The notes under the pieces were generated by a model. That model ran no database searches and had not been told where the DNA came from. It saw only the letters and a program-made list of their open reading frames with translations. The position numbers were made by a program, and so were the translations under genes. Positions 24,469 through 33,239 of a stretch of 64,000 bases of DNA are shown piece by piece; positions within the stretch are counted from its first letter, which is position 1; every line of letters begins with the position of its first letter. This DNA comes from Mycobacterium sp. 1164966.3 (GTDB taxonomy: Bacteria; Actinomycetota; Actinomycetes; Mycobacteriales; Mycobacteriaceae): assembly GCF_001665395.1 (NCBI RefSeq), contig NZ_LZSG01000047.1, positions 34,481-98,480 of the forward strand, written 5' to 3'.

Positions 24469-25152
24469 TCAGATCGAGAAGTCTTCGCCATGCCACACTC
24501 CACCTTCCGGCGGCCGGATGACGCGGTCACTCTGCTGGCCGGCGCCGTTGCCTTCCAGCCTGGCCACCCGGGTGAGCAGGGATTGCAGGCTGGCCCCCAC
24601 CAGATCGGGCAGCGCAGAGTCGTCTTCGGTGGCTTTGCCGGGACGGCTGATGACCTGCCCGGGCACCCCGACCACCACGGCGCTTGAGGGAACCTCCTTG
24701 ACCACAACGGAGTTGGCGCCGATTCGGCTGTCGTCGCCGATCTTGATCGGACCGAGCACCTTGGCTCCGGCGCCGATGATCACCCGGTCACCGACGGTGG
24801 GGTGGCGCTTGCCGGTATCCGAACCAGTGCCGCCGAGGGTGACGCCGTGGAAGAGCGTCACGTCGTCGCCTACCTCCGCGGTTTCCCCGATTACCACGCC
24901 GGTCGCGTGGTCGATGAACAGGCCCCCGCCCAGCACCGCACCGGGGTGGATGTCGACGCCGGTCAGGATGCGGGTGACCTCCGCGATAACGCGGGCGGCC
25001 AATCGCCAGCCGCGCTGCCATAGCCGGTGGCTGATCCGGTGGCCCCACACCGCGTGCACGCCGGGGTAGCAAAAGATGACCTCCAGCGTCGTGGGCTTGG
25101 CCGGATCACGTTCCCGGGCCACCCGGATGTCACGCCGTATCGCTGTCAGCAT
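24469..25152 (-). CDS. cysE: Serine O-acetyltransferase
   Basis: A 227-aa enzyme making O-acetylserine from serine and acetyl-CoA, the first committed step of cysteine synthesis. The left-handed beta-helix hexapeptide region is clear (DIHPGAVLGGGLFIDHATG, VVIGETAEVGDDV, LFHGVTLGGTG), with the catalytic His in FIDHATG. It begins 1 nt after the cysK1 stop. The C-terminal tail is longer than the minimal enzyme, as in M. tuberculosis. Confidence 0.96.
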   Translation of the reverse strand: MLTAIRRDIRVARERDPAKPTTLEVIFCYPGVHAVWGHRISHRLWQRGWRLAARVIAEVTRILTGVDIHPGAVLGGGLFIDHATGVVIGETAEVGDDVTLFHGVTLGGTGSDTGKRHPTVGDRVIIGAGAKVLGPIKIGDDSRIGANSVVVKEVPSSAVVVGVPGQVISRPGKATEDDSALPDLVGASLQSLLTRVARLEGNGAGQQSDRVIRPPEGGVWHGEDFSI

Positions 25153-25153
25153 G

Positions 25154-26086
25154 TCAATCGCTCAGGTCCGCGAACAGCACCGTGCTCAGGTACCGCTCGC
25201 CGAAGTCGGGCAGCACGACGACGACGAGCTTGCCGGCGTTCTCCGGTCGCCGGGCCACCTCGAGGGCGGCGGCAACGGCAGCGCCCGAGGAAATGCCGAC
25301 CAGCAGCCCTTCTTCCTTGGCCAGCCGCCGGGCCAGATCGAGGGCGTCTTCGTTTTCCACGGTGACGACCTCGTCGACCAACCCCATGTCCAGGACGGCG
25401 GGGATGAACCCGGCGCCGATGCCCTGGATGGGGTGGGGTCCCTTCTGGCCGCCGGACAGCACCGGCGACGCGGTGGGCTCGACGGCGACGAACCGGGCAG
25501 ACGGCTTCCGCTCCTTGATGATCTGAGCTACTCCGGTGATGGTGCCGCCGGTGCCGATGCCGGACACGAAGATGTCGACCTTGCCGTCGGTGTCGTGCCA
25601 GACCTCCTCGGCGGTTGTGACGGCGTGCACAGCGGGGTTGGCCGGATTCTCGAATTGCTGTGGTATGAAATACCGTTCGTCGCTTTTGGCCAGTTCCTCG
25701 GCTTTGGCGATGGCACCCGCCATGCCCTCCGCGCCCGGCGTGAGGACGAGTTCGGCGCCGTAGGCGCGCAACAGCATCCGCCGCTCGATGCTCATCGTGT
25801 CCGGCATGGTCAGCACACACTTATAGCCGCGCGCGGCGGCCACCATCGCCAACGCGATGCCAGTGTTCCCGCTCGTCGGCTCGAGGATGATGGTGTCCGG
25901 CTTGATCAGGCCCGCCCGCTCGGCCGCGTCGATCATGGCCACCCCGATGCGGTCCTTCACACTGCCTGCCGGATTGAAGGATTCCAATTTGGCAACCACG
26001 TCGGCCACGGCGCCATCGGTGACACGGCGCAGCCGGACCAGCGGGGTGCCACCGATCAGTTGGGTGATGTTGTCGGCAATGGTCAT
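25154..26086 (-). CDS. cysK1: O-acetylserine sulfhydrylase (cysteine synthase A)
   Basis: A 310-aa PLP enzyme that forms cysteine from O-acetylserine and sulfide. The PLP lysine lies in AGSVKDRIG, the phosphate loop is PTSGNTGIALA and GTGGTITGV is the second cofactor loop. The ATG has GAAGGACC upstream. First enzyme gene of the operon; upstream, 127 nt away, is a leaderless polycysteine leader peptide that probably controls it. Confidence 0.97.
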   Translation of the reverse strand: MTIADNITQLIGGTPLVRLRRVTDGAVADVVAKLESFNPAGSVKDRIGVAMIDAAERAGLIKPDTIILEPTSGNTGIALAMVAAARGYKCVLTMPDTMSIERRMLLRAYGAELVLTPGAEGMAGAIAKAEELAKSDERYFIPQQFENPANPAVHAVTTAEEVWHDTDGKVDIFVSGIGTGGTITGVAQIIKERKPSARFVAVEPTASPVLSGGQKGPHPIQGIGAGFIPAVLDMGLVDEVVTVENEDALDLARRLAKEEGLLVGISSGAAVAAALEVARRPENAGKLVVVVLPDFGERYLSTVLFADLSD

Positions 26087-26213
26087 GTGGGTCCTTCGGC
26101 GATGTCGGTACAGCTTCGTCGGACTGCCGGGTGATGTCGAAGCGGGTGTGAGTCACTGAGGCGCCCGTGGCACGCCGCTCCGGTCAGCACCCGTCCGGTG
26201 AGGCGTCAGCAAA

Positions 26214-26291
26214 TCAACAGTGACAACAACAACAACAGTTCACCACGGGGCGGCGCGTAAGGACGAAGCGCGGCAGTGTGGGCTGTTGCAT
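26214..26291 (-). CDS. Leaderless polycysteine leader peptide of the cysK1-cysE operon
   Basis: A 25-codon reading frame ending in N-C-C-C-C-C-H-C, that is five consecutive TGT codons, CAC and TGT before the TGA at 26214-26216. The ATG at 26289-26291 is preceded by TATAGT and 6 nt, so the transcript should start at the ATG. It ends 127 nt before cysK1. Leaderless polycysteine ORFs that act as cysteine-responsive attenuators of downstream genes have been described in mycobacteria; slow translation when charged tRNA-Cys is scarce would change downstream expression. The frame can be read further upstream to 26477 (87 codons), but the promoter position argues for the short version. Confidence 0.85.
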   Translation of the reverse strand: MQQPTLPRFVLTRRPVVNCCCCCHC

Positions 26292-26297
26292 GGCACC

Positions 26298-26303
26298 ACT
26301 ATA
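26298..26303 (-). promoter_or_regulatory. Leaderless -10 element of the cysteine operon
   Basis: On the minus strand TATAGT fits TANNNT and is followed by GGTGCC and the leader peptide ATG. No strong -35 is seen, which is normal for mycobacterial promoters. Confidence 0.75.
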
Positions 26304-26796
26304 TGACAGTCCCATATCGAGCAACCCGAGCACACCAACCAAGTCAGTCATGGATGGGACATCGACCTCTTCAGCAACGCGTCGCGCCGCATCGGCAGGG
26401 ATGGCGCAAATGCCAGCTGATCGGCCGCCCGAATTGTTGCGCGAGCGACCGCCGGCTACGTAATCCGATTCCTTCAAAACTGCTCCCGCAGCAATTCCGG
26501 ATATGCAATTAAGTTCACCCTAAAGAAAACTCTTGCGCGTGCGCTGCATTTCAGGGTTGGCTTTCGTGCTCGACGGCATCGGCGATGCGGTGCCCATGCG
26601 TGAGCTGGACGGTTATTGCCGTCTGGCTAGATTTGTTCTGGCTGATTTCAAACCTACGAGCAGTCACCGTCATGCCCGTAAACTGACCCTTCCTTTTAGC
26701 CACAAGAGGCCAATAAATTAAAAGTGTCTTGCACTTATTACCAAAATTGGGGGACCGGATGCGAGGTATCGACACCCGGTGGGCCGAGCGGAACGT
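26304..26796. other. AT-richer intergenic region upstream of the mce operon
   Basis: A 493-nt region between the divergent cysteine and mce operons, clearly lower in GC toward the mce side. Near the mce end lie AAGTG-n5-CACTT (26722-26736), a possible repressor site, TAAATT (26714-26719) as a possible -10, and CCAA-AA-TTGG (26741-26750). Short frames such as 26533-26721 show no motif. I see no convincing gene. Confidence 0.55.
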
Positions 26797-27564
26797 ATGA
26801 ACGGCGCGGCCATTGTCAAGCCCATGAACGCGCTGGGCCAGTTCTTCGTGCTCAGCGTCGAATCATTGGTTGTCATGGTGCGTCGCCCGTGGGCGTGGCG
26901 CGAGCTGCTCGAGCAAATTTGGTTCGTGGCCCGGGTTTCGATTTTCCCGACCATCATGCTGTCGATTCCATACACGGTCCTGATCGTGTTCGTGCTCAAC
27001 ATTTTGCTCGTCGAGATCGGGGCCGGAGATCTGTCCGGCGCCGGGGCCGCCCTGGCCTCGGTAACCCAGGTCGGGCCGGTGGTCACCGCTATGGCCGTCG
27101 CCGGCGCCGGCTCGACTGCGATGTGCGCCGACTTGGGTGCGCGCACCATTCGTGAGGAAATCGACGCCATGAAGGTGATCGGCGTCAATCCGGTTCAGGC
27201 CCTGGTGGTTCCGCGCATCATCGCCGCCACCTTCGTCGCGCTGCTGCTGTACTCGGTGGTGGCGGTCACCGGGTTGACCGGCAGCTACATCTTCGTGGTC
27301 TTCGTTCAGCACGTCACACCGGGCGCTTTCATCGCCGGCATGACACTGGTAACCGGCCTGCCGCAAGTGGTGATTTCGCTGATCAAGGCGACGTTGTTCG
27401 GGCTGTCCGCCGGATTGATCGCCTGCTACAAGGGCCTGTCGGTCGGTGGCGGTCCCACCGGCGTCGGCAACGCCGTCAACGAAACCGTGGTGTTCTCGTT
27501 CATGGCTTTGTTCTTCATCAACATCGTGGTCACCGCCCTGGGCGTGAAGGTGACCGCGAAATGA
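26797..27564 (+). CDS. yrbEA: YrbEA, Mce transporter permease 1
   Basis: First gene of the mce operon; a permease of the MlaE/YrbE family with about six membrane segments. Conserved signature GARTIREEIDAMKVIGVNP and VVPRIIAATFVALLL are present, the EExDA-like loop that contacts the ATPase MceG (encoded elsewhere). ATG 26797 gives 255 aa (MNGAAIVKP); GTG 26779 six codons upstream is possible. Mce complexes import lipids or sterols across the mycobacterial envelope; the substrate of this one cannot be told from sequence. Overlaps yrbEB by 4 nt. Confidence 0.93.
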   Translation: MNGAAIVKPMNALGQFFVLSVESLVVMVRRPWAWRELLEQIWFVARVSIFPTIMLSIPYTVLIVFVLNILLVEIGAGDLSGAGAALASVTQVGPVVTAMAVAGAGSTAMCADLGARTIREEIDAMKVIGVNPVQALVVPRIIAATFVALLLYSVVAVTGLTGSYIFVVFVQHVTPGAFIAGMTLVTGLPQVVISLIKATLFGLSAGLIACYKGLSVGGGPTGVGNAVNETVVFSFMALFFINIVVTALGVKVTAK

Positions 27565-28409
27565 GCGCCACCGCAAGCGAGCCACCGTGGCTGGCCACCC
27601 TCGGCCCAAGGATGGTGGCCGCTACCCGGCGCCTGGGCGAACAAACCGCGTTCTATGTGCAATCGTTGGCCGCTACCGGCGATGCGGTACGGCGCTACCC
27701 CGGAGAGTTGCTGCGGCTCATAGCCGAGATGGGCCTGGGTGCAGGCGCGTTGGCGGTGATCGGCGGCACGGTGGGGATCATCGGCTTTTTGACCCTGACG
27801 ACGGGCGCCCTGGTCGCCGTGCAGGGCTACGACACGTTGTCCAACATCGGCGTCGAGGCGCTGACCGGCTTCCTGTCGGCGTTCTTCAATGTCCGCATGA
27901 TCGCACCGTGCACCGCCGGGGTGGCATTGGCGGCCACCATCGGAGCCGGCACCACAGCGCAACTCGGTGCGATGCGCATCAACGAAGAGATCGACGCGCT
28001 CGAGGTGATGGGCATCCGTTCCATCACCTACCTGGCGTCGACACGGATCATCGCCGGCATCTTGGTCGTCATCCCGCTCTATGCCGTCGCCGTGCTGATG
28101 TCGTTCTTTGCGGCCAAGTTCGGCACGATCTACATCTACGGGCAGTCCCGCGGCGTGTACGAGCACTACTTCTCGACGTTCTTGCGTCCGACCGACTTGC
28201 TGTGGTCGTTCTTGGCGGCGCTGACCATGGCGATGGGCGTGATGGTCGTGCACACCTACTACGGATTCACCGCGACGGGTGGCCCGGCCGGGGTGGGCGA
28301 AGCGGTCGGTAGGTCGGTACGGTCATCGATGATCGTCACAGCCTTTGTCTGCCTTTTGATTTCGTTATCCATCTACGGGCAGTCCGGCAACTTCAACCTG
28401 TCCGGGTGA
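27561..28409 (+). CDS. yrbEB: YrbEB, Mce transporter permease 2
   Basis: A 282-aa MlaE-family permease, partner of YrbEA. It contains GAMRINEEIDALEVMGIRSITYLASTR (conserved loop, shown here in pieces: RINEEIDALEVMGI and YLASTRIIAG) and the C-terminal GEAVGRSVRSSMI followed by a last membrane segment. Two permeases plus six Mce proteins form one complex. Starts at the yrbEA stop (ATGA) and is followed after 4 nt by mceA. Confidence 0.93.
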   Translation: MSATASEPPWLATLGPRMVAATRRLGEQTAFYVQSLAATGDAVRRYPGELLRLIAEMGLGAGALAVIGGTVGIIGFLTLTTGALVAVQGYDTLSNIGVEALTGFLSAFFNVRMIAPCTAGVALAATIGAGTTAQLGAMRINEEIDALEVMGIRSITYLASTRIIAGILVVIPLYAVAVLMSFFAAKFGTIYIYGQSRGVYEHYFSTFLRPTDLLWSFLAALTMAMGVMVVHTYYGFTATGGPAGVGEAVGRSVRSSMIVTAFVCLLISLSIYGQSGNFNLSG

Positions 28410-28413
28410 CCGC

Positions 28414-29688
28414 ATGGCCAACATATCCGGCGGGGGCAACACGCGCAGCAGGGTCAATCGGCCCCGCAGGGGCAGGATCGACCCGATCTGGTGGGCTCCA
28501 ACGTTGTTCATCTTGATCGCCGGCCTGGTCGCGCTGACCGCGGCATCGTTCTCCGGCACGTTCCGCAGCTACATCCCGCTGACGTTGGTATCGGACCGGG
28601 CGGGACTGGTCATGGAAACCGGCGCGAAGGTGAAGCTGCGCGGCGTGCAGATCGGCCAGGTGGTGTCGATTGGCAGCGACGTGAAATCTGCCCAGCTGCA
28701 ACTGAAAATGGACCCCGGGCCGTTCAAGTATCTGCCGAGCAACGTCGAGGCCGAGATCAAGTCGACGACGGCGTTCGGCTCCAAGTACGTCGACTTGATT
28801 GTGCCCGACCATCGCAGCCCGCAAGCACTCAAACCCGGCTCGGTGCTGCGGTCGCGCAACGTCACAGTCGAGGTCAACACCGTCTTTGAGAACCTGCAGT
28901 CGGTGGTCTCGGCGATTGACCCGGCCAAACTCAACGCGATCCTGTCGGCGTTCTCACAAGCGCTGCGCGGCAAGGGCGATCGACTCGGGCAAGCCATCAC
29001 CGATGCCAACGGCCTGCTGCTGACCGTGAACCCCCGGCTGTCCACGATCCATCAGGACTGGCGACTGTTCGGCAAGACCGCGGCAGCGTATTCCGATGCC
29101 GCGCAGAATATTCTGTCGATTCTCGACTCAGCGGTGACGCCCAGCGCCACCATCACCGCCAATCAGCAGGCGCTCGACACCCTGCTGTTGTCGGCGGTCG
29201 GCTTCAGTCAGGCCGGCATCAGCGTGGTCGGCACCAACGAATCCAACATCGTGCGATCCGTCAACCTGTTCGAACCCACCACGGCGCTACTGCGCAAGTA
29301 CTCATCGACCTACACGTGTCTGTTCCAGGGCGCGCAATGGTTTCTGGACCACGGCGGCCGAGACGCGTTCGGCGGCAACGGCTATTCGGTGATCCTTGAC
29401 GCCGCGCTGCTATTCGGCGACGACCCCTACCGTTACCCGCGGCACTTGCCGAAGGTCAACGCCACCGGTGGGCCGGGCGGCCGGCCGAGCTGTGGTTCAC
29501 TGCCCGACCCCAGCGCGAACTACCCGGTTCGCCAACTGGTGACCGACACCGGTTGGGGGACCGAGCCCAACGAGATCCGCACCAACCTGGCTACCGGAAA
29601 TCCGTGGTGGTCCAACTACTTCCCGACCACCAAGAACCCGCCCGAACCACCGCGGTACTTCTGGCGCGGAGGGCAGCCGCCGCCATGA
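28414..29688 (+). CDS. mceA: MceA, lipid-transport Mce protein
   Basis: A 424-aa protein with an N-terminal transmembrane anchor (APTLFILIAGLVALTAASF) and the MCE beta-barrel domain (about 45-125: YIPLTLVSDRAGLVMETGAKVKLRGVQIGQV), then a long helical region thought to build the hexameric channel across the periplasm. The C-terminal part has cysteines (YTCLFQGAQW, PSCGSLPD). Ends in Pro-rich sequence. Stop overlaps mceB (ATGA). Confidence 0.93.
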   Translation: MANISGGGNTRSRVNRPRRGRIDPIWWAPTLFILIAGLVALTAASFSGTFRSYIPLTLVSDRAGLVMETGAKVKLRGVQIGQVVSIGSDVKSAQLQLKMDPGPFKYLPSNVEAEIKSTTAFGSKYVDLIVPDHRSPQALKPGSVLRSRNVTVEVNTVFENLQSVVSAIDPAKLNAILSAFSQALRGKGDRLGQAITDANGLLLTVNPRLSTIHQDWRLFGKTAAAYSDAAQNILSILDSAVTPSATITANQQALDTLLLSAVGFSQAGISVVGTNESNIVRSVNLFEPTTALLRKYSSTYTCLFQGAQWFLDHGGRDAFGGNGYSVILDAALLFGDDPYRYPRHLPKVNATGGPGGRPSCGSLPDPSANYPVRQLVTDTGWGTEPNEIRTNLATGNPWWSNYFPTTKNPPEPPRYFWRGGQPPP

Positions 29689-30716
29689 AAAGAAGGAGAC
29701 TATCGGCTGTCATCGCCCGGGTCGCGCTTTTCACGGCGGTCTGCCTGGTGTTCACCTTTACTCTCGTCGCCGTCTTCGGGCAGCTGCGGTTCGAAGACCG
29801 CATGCCCTATCACGCGGTGTTCACCAACATTTCCGGGCTGAAGTCCGGCAACTTCGTCCGCGTCGCCGGTGTCGAGGTCGGCAAGGTCGGCGACCTCACC
29901 TTGCACCACGACGGCACGGTCACCGTCGACTTCGCGGTCGACAAGGGTCTGCGGCTCACCGAGGGCACCAAGGCCGTCGTGCGCTACGAAAACCTGATCG
30001 GCGACCGCTATCTCGCGCTGGTCGAGGGCGCCGGCCCGCCGCATCGGCTGGCACCGGGTGCGACGATTCCGCTGACGCGAACGGCGCCCGCCCTGGATAT
30101 CGACGCGCTGATCGGAGGCTTCCGGCCGTTGTTCCGGGCCCTGGATCCCGACCAGGTCAATGCCTTATCCGGAGAATTGCTGCGAATCTTCCAGGGCCAG
30201 GGCGGCACCATCGCCTCGGCGCTGGCACAGACCTCGACACTGACCACCACCCTGGCCGGACGCAGTGAGCTGATCGGCGAACTCATCACGAACCTGAACA
30301 CCGTGCTGCACACCTTCGCCACCCGCGACCGCGAATTCTCTGATGGGCTGGACAAACTCGCTCAACTGGTGGAAGGGCTGGCGCAGCGTAAGACCGACAT
30401 CTCCAACGGCCTGGCCTACATCAACGCCGCAGCCGGGTCGATCACTGACCTCCTTGCCCAGGCACGCCAGCCGATCAAGGACGTGGTACGCGAAACCGAC
30501 CGGATGTCCGGTCAGGTGCTGGCCGACCGCGAGTACGTCGACAACCTGCTCAAGACACTGCCCGACGTCTATCAGGTGCTGGCTCGGCAAGGTCTGAACG
30601 GCGACTACTTCGGCTTCTATTTCTGCGATGTGTTGCTCAAGCTCAACGGCAAAGGCGGCAACCCGATCTACGTCAAGATGCTGGGCCAGCCCAGCGGACG
30701 GTGCACGCCGCAATGA
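29685..30716 (+). CDS. mceB: MceB, lipid-transport Mce protein
   Basis: A 343-aa Mce protein starting at ATG 29685 (MKRRRLSAVIARV), with a signal anchor and the MCE domain including NISGLKSGNFVRVAGVEVGKV. The helical needle region follows (residues 130-300), ending with FGFYFCDVLLKLNGKGG typical of MceB. Overlaps its neighbours by 4 nt on both sides, indicating translational coupling. Confidence 0.92.
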   Translation: MKRRRLSAVIARVALFTAVCLVFTFTLVAVFGQLRFEDRMPYHAVFTNISGLKSGNFVRVAGVEVGKVGDLTLHHDGTVTVDFAVDKGLRLTEGTKAVVRYENLIGDRYLALVEGAGPPHRLAPGATIPLTRTAPALDIDALIGGFRPLFRALDPDQVNALSGELLRIFQGQGGTIASALAQTSTLTTTLAGRSELIGELITNLNTVLHTFATRDREFSDGLDKLAQLVEGLAQRKTDISNGLAYINAAAGSITDLLAQARQPIKDVVRETDRMSGQVLADREYVDNLLKTLPDVYQVLARQGLNGDYFGFYFCDVLLKLNGKGGNPIYVKMLGQPSGRCTPQ

Positions 30717-31897
30717 GACGATTCAGGTTCAAGCCGCTCAGCGAGCGTAATCCGGTCATGGTGGGGCTGGCAGGGCTGGCCATCGTCGCCGCAGTGGTCA
30801 TCGGGGCCTTCGAGTACGACAAGCTGCCCTTCGTCAATGGCTCCAACGACTACTCGGCCTATTTCGCTGAAGCCGGAGGCATCAAAACCGGTAGCACCGT
30901 AAGGGTTTCGGGGATGGGCGTGGGCAGGGTCTCCGAAGTCCGCTTGGACGGCACCAAGGTCCGGGTCGGATTCACCGTCCGCAAGAACGTCGAACTGGGC
31001 GACCGCACGGAAGCGGCGATCAAGACGGAGACGGTACTGGGCGCCAAGATGCTTGAGCTCACGCCACGTGGCGAAGGCCGGTTGACGGGCACCATTCCGT
31101 TGGAACGAACCCGCTCGCCCTACGACCTGCCCGACGCGCTGGGCGACCTGACTACCACGATCAGTGGTCTGGACACCGCCCAATTGTCGTCGGCCCTAAC
31201 AACATTGGCTAATACGTTCAAAGAGACACCACCCGATCTTCGGCCCGCACTCGAGGGCGTGGCTCGGTTCTCGGACACCCTGAACACTCGCGACGAGCAA
31301 CTGCGCAGCCTGCTGGGCAACGCCAACAAGGTATCGGGGGTCTTGGGTCGCCGTAGTCAGCAGATCGCCGGGCTGGTAGCGAATTCGAACGCATTGTTGG
31401 CGGCGCTGCTGGACGAACGAGATTCAATCGACGCCTTGATGAACAACCTCACCGCGGTTTCGCATCAGATCTCCGGACTGGTCAACGACAACCGGACGCA
31501 ACTCAAGCCGGCCCTGGACAAGCTCATCGGGGTGCTCGAGATCCTGGACAACCGCAAGCAGGAATTGCAGGCGACGCTGCCCAAGTTCAAGCGATACGCG
31601 ATGTCGTTCGGCGAATCACTGGGCTCCGGGCCGTTTTTCAAGGCTTACGTGGCCAACTTGGTTCCCGGCCAGATCGGTGGACCGGTCATTGACGCGGACA
31701 TGTATGACCGGTTCCTTGACCCCAACGCGAAGTTGCCGTCGGAGGCCGTCGACCCGCCCACCGGGTCTCCGCCGGTCCCGCCGCAGAACGCACCCGTACC
31801 GCTGTGGTCCCAACCGCCGTCGCCCCCGCCCGCGACGCCACCGCTGCACACCACCGGCCGGCAGGCGCCCCCGCCTCCCGAGCCCGGGGGGTCGTGA
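30713..31897 (+). CDS. mceC: MceC, lipid-transport Mce protein
   Basis: A 394-aa Mce protein (ATG 30713, MRRFRFKPLSERNPV). One N-terminal membrane anchor, the MCE domain with GGIKTGSTVRVSGMGVGRV, the long helical region and a Pro-rich C-terminus (PPSPPPATPPLHTTGRQ...). Such Pro-rich tails are typical of MceC and MceD. Confidence 0.92.
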   Translation: MRRFRFKPLSERNPVMVGLAGLAIVAAVVIGAFEYDKLPFVNGSNDYSAYFAEAGGIKTGSTVRVSGMGVGRVSEVRLDGTKVRVGFTVRKNVELGDRTEAAIKTETVLGAKMLELTPRGEGRLTGTIPLERTRSPYDLPDALGDLTTTISGLDTAQLSSALTTLANTFKETPPDLRPALEGVARFSDTLNTRDEQLRSLLGNANKVSGVLGRRSQQIAGLVANSNALLAALLDERDSIDALMNNLTAVSHQISGLVNDNRTQLKPALDKLIGVLEILDNRKQELQATLPKFKRYAMSFGESLGSGPFFKAYVANLVPGQIGGPVIDADMYDRFLDPNAKLPSEAVDPPTGSPPVPPQNAPVPLWSQPPSPPPATPPLHTTGRQAPPPPEPGGS

Positions 31898-31898
31898 C

Positions 31899-33239
31899 AT
31901 GAACCGGCGCACCCTGCGGATTTTGACCGCCATAAGCCTCGCGGCCACGTTGACGATCTCGTCGGTGATCGTCGGTGCGCGACTGTGGAAGGTTGTCGAA
32001 AAGAACACGTACTCGGCGTATTTCGCCGAGACCAACGGCCTGTTCGTCGGCGACGAGATCCGGATCCTCGGCGTCGCGGTCGGGTCGGTGGACAAGATCG
32101 AGCCGCAACCCACCGCCACCTTGGTCACGTTCTCCGTCGACAAGCAATATTCCGTCCCGGCCGGCGCCCGAGCCGCCATTCTGTCGCCGTCGCTGGTGAC
32201 GTCGCGCGCCATCCAGCTTGTCCCGGTTTACTCCGGCGGCCCGAAATTGAGTCCGGGAGCGGCGATCCCGCTGAGCCGCACCGCGGTACCCGTCGAATGG
32301 GACGACTTCCGCAAGCAACTGGAGACGCTGAGCGAGACGCTACGGCCCACCACCCCGGGTGGGGTGAACACGCTCGGCGAATTCATCAACTCGGCGGCGG
32401 ACAACCTGCGCGGCACGGGTGACACCGCCCGGGACACGGTAATCAAGCTGTCCAAGGCGATCTCAGCGCTGGGCGATCATGCCGACGACATCTTCAGCAC
32501 GGTGCGCAATCTGCAGCTGCTGGTCTCGGCCCTGTACTCCAGCAGCGACCTGTTGGCCTCGTTCAACCGGAATCTGGCCAGCGTGACCAGCGTCCTGTCC
32601 AACACGCCCAACGAAATCGCTAATGCGCTGCAGGGACTCGACGCGGCCTTGGCGGACCTGCGCGGCTTTGTCGGCGAGAACCGGGAAGCGTTCGGTGTCG
32701 CCTTCGACCGGCTGAGTTCCATCACGACCGCGCTCAACGACAGTCGCGGCGATATCAAGCAGATCCTGCACATCGCGCCGACGGTGTTCCAGAACTTCAT
32801 GAACATCTACCAGCCCGCACAGAGCGCGATGACCGGCATCTTGGCATTGAACAACTTCGCCGACATCCCGCAGTGGATCTGCAGCGCTATCGAGTCGGCG
32901 TCTCGGGCGCGGTTGGACCGGGTTTCGAAGCTGTGCTTGCAGTACGTCAATCCCGTGATCAAAAACCGCATCTACAACTACATCCCGATCGGGATCAATC
33001 CCTTCGTCGGACCACAGGCCAGGCCGAACGAGATCACCTACAGCGAAGAGTGGCTGCGGCCGGGTTATGCCCCGCCGCAGAGCCCGCCGGCGGAGCCGGC
33101 GCCGGCTGACCAGCCGATGCCCGCGGAGCAGCCGCAACCCGACGGTGCCCCGCCGCCCGCCGAGCGGCCACCGCCGGGTACGACGGTGAGCTCGACGGAC
33201 GTGCTTCGGAATCTGCTGCTTCCGGTGGGTGGATCGTGA
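31899..33239 (+). CDS. mceD: MceD, lipid-transport Mce protein
   Basis: A 446-aa Mce protein (ATG 31899, MNRRTLRILTAIS) starting 1 nt after mceC. MCE domain with TNGLFVGDEIRILGVAVGSV; helical region; C-terminal Pro/Ala/Glu-rich tail (PPQSPPAEPAPADQPMPAE). The overlap with mceE is 4 nt (GTGA). Confidence 0.92.
   Translation: MNRRTLRILTAISLAATLTISSVIVGARLWKVVEKNTYSAYFAETNGLFVGDEIRILGVAVGSVDKIEPQPTATLVTFSVDKQYSVPAGARAAILSPSLVTSRAIQLVPVYSGGPKLSPGAAIPLSRTAVPVEWDDFRKQLETLSETLRPTTPGGVNTLGEFINSAADNLRGTGDTARDTVIKLSKAISALGDHADDIFSTVRNLQLLVSALYSSSDLLASFNRNLASVTSVLSNTPNEIANALQGLDAALADLRGFVGENREAFGVAFDRLSSITTALNDSRGDIKQILHIAPTVFQNFMNIYQPAQSAMTGILALNNFADIPQWICSAIESASRARLDRVSKLCLQYVNPVIKNRIYNYIPIGINPFVGPQARPNEITYSEEWLRPGYAPPQSPPAEPAPADQPMPAEQPQPDGAPPPAERPPPGTTVSSTDVLRNLLLPVGGS

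Noticed and set aside
24128..25069. A 313-codon frame opposite cysE
   Set aside because: It is Thr/Pro/Ser-rich and antisense to the well supported cysE and thioredoxin genes.
26292..26477. Longer 87-codon version of the polycysteine frame
   Set aside because: It would start upstream of the TATAGT promoter; the short leaderless version explains the signals better.
26533..26721. A 62-codon frame upstream of the mce operon
   Set aside because: No motif, low GC with no third-position bias and no start signal.
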